Origin: Psychrosphaera sp. B3R10
Lineage (GTDB): Bacteria; Pseudomonadota; Gammaproteobacteria; Enterobacterales; Alteromonadaceae
Direction of reading: 5' to 3'
Assembly (NCBI RefSeq): GCF_018861025.1
Contig: NZ_JAHKQH010000001.1
Span: 61,652-125,651 of the forward strand
Length of the DNA stretch: 64,000 bases
Every line of letters begins with the position of its first letter. Position 1 is the stretch's first letter. Positions 63,593 through 64,000 of the stretch are shown piece by piece. The position numbers were made by a program, and so were the translations under genes. The notes under the pieces are model-generated. The model was not told where the DNA came from and searched no databases. It saw nothing but the letters and a program-made list of their open reading frames with translations.

Positions 63593-63608
63593 CAGAACCA
63601 GTGAGGTC

Positions 63609-64000
63609 AGAGGAATGTCATAATTCGCCCTAAATTGGCTCAAAATTTCAGAACAAAAAACGTCATTCCAAAAGAGCATTAGCGATATTTGGAACCTCCA
63701 ACCAAGTGCAGAGGAAGTTCATAATTCGCATTGCAGGCTGCGCCTTTCTTTGCCCTGCGGGCGGCTATTTCGACTGCGTCGACCATACTGACGTGGTACT
63801 TGTGCCTTGCAGGCGGCTTTTCGCCTAAAGGCGAGTCACTTTTCTCAACAGCTAGAAAAGTAACCAAAAGAGCCGCTTTCGGCCAAATCCCTAATCCTTA
63901 TTTGATATTTATATTATCGTCGAAGACGGGATGAAAGTATGTCCATATACAACCATCCCTTGCAACGGCGTCCCTGCCGTTCACTTCGAGATATAAATCT
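63609..64000. repeat. Hairpin-rich element, probable dispersed repeat, cut by the window edge
   Basis: No gene was recognised. The region has many inverted repeats: TCGCCT-aa-AGGCGA (63821-63834), CTTTTCT/AGAAAAG (63839-63860), GGGATG/CATCCC (63928-63959) and AACGGC/GCCGTT (63964-63981). A 20-base motif AGAGGAATGTCATAATTCGC (63609-63628) recurs as AGAGGAAGTTCATAATTCGC at 63710-63729. Such GC-rich hairpin blocks with TTGCCCTGCGGGCGG resemble interspersed repeats I recall from Alteromonadales genomes; open frames in it are likely artefacts. Copy number cannot be checked here. Confidence 0.5.

Noticed and set aside
63679..63867. 62-residue frame on the minus strand
   Set aside because: It lies within the hairpin-rich repeat element, has no ribosome-binding site, and its sequence only reflects the inverted repeats.

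Overview
The window reads as chromosomal DNA of a low-GC marine gammaproteobacterium of the Alteromonadales, most like Colwelliaceae (Colwellia/Thalassotalea-type). This rests on the gene repertoire: speA/speE, accB-accC-aroQ, cutA-dsbD, fxsA next to groS-groL, a MipA/OmpV-DUF3019-two-component cluster, glrK-qseG-glrR, TonB receptors, and AT-rich intergenic DNA with clear Shine-Dalgarno sites. The assignment is by inspection only. No rRNA, tRNA, CRISPR array, insertion sequence or prophage was seen.

Layout. 1-6.7 kb: two tandem lysophospholipid-type acyltransferases (the first-listed one cut by the window edge) downstream of speA, divergent speE, two small conserved proteins (DUF3630-like, YbaN), a DUF1285 protein and a secreted amidohydrolase. 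7-11.2 kb: an accessory locus encoding an HlyD-type adaptor, a C39-peptidase ABC exporter, a 79-residue LuxR-type HTH protein, a 19-codon micro-ORF ending in a Gly-Gly-Gly motif, and two small membrane proteins; this is the best candidate for an undescribed secreted-peptide system. 11.3-18.4 kb: a DLH-like hydrolase, then accC-accB, aroQ, cutA-dsbD-diguanylate cyclase and fxsA. 18.6-27.5 kb: a small XRE regulator, a 0.8 kb non-coding stretch, an HD-GYP response regulator and a 2265-residue CHASE/multi-PAS hybrid kinase. 27.8-29.8 kb: groS-groL with a heat-shock-type promoter.

29.9-44 kb: a putative nitrogen-compound catabolism region with MFS transporter, serine hydrolase, TPR-sulfotransferase, TonB receptor, carbon-nitrogen hydrolase, a MocR/GabR-type regulator with an extra C-terminal domain, gabT, gabD and a divergent LysR regulator. 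Matching direct repeats precede the amidase and TonB receptor genes, and a perfect 39-bp palindrome precedes the MocR gene, so these genes probably form one regulon feeding GABA to succinate.

44-55.5 kb: a YgjP-type metallopeptidase and RluA-type pseudouridine synthase, a periplasmic solute-binding-like protein, a 1460-residue lipoprotein with VCBS/FG-GAP, ASPIC and Ig-like domains, a chemotaxis receptor, and a siderophore-interacting protein/DUF2798/MarR cluster with two matching operators. 55.8-63.6 kb: MipA/OmpV, DUF3019 and their two-component system, then an EF-hand protein divergent from glrK-qseG-glrR. The EF-hand gene has a near-consensus sigma-54 promoter and the intergenic region carries a perfect TGTC-N10-GACA GlrR-type site plus a one-mismatch copy, a strong prediction that GlrR activates it. 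The right end (63.6-64 kb) is a hairpin-rich element that looks like a dispersed repeat.
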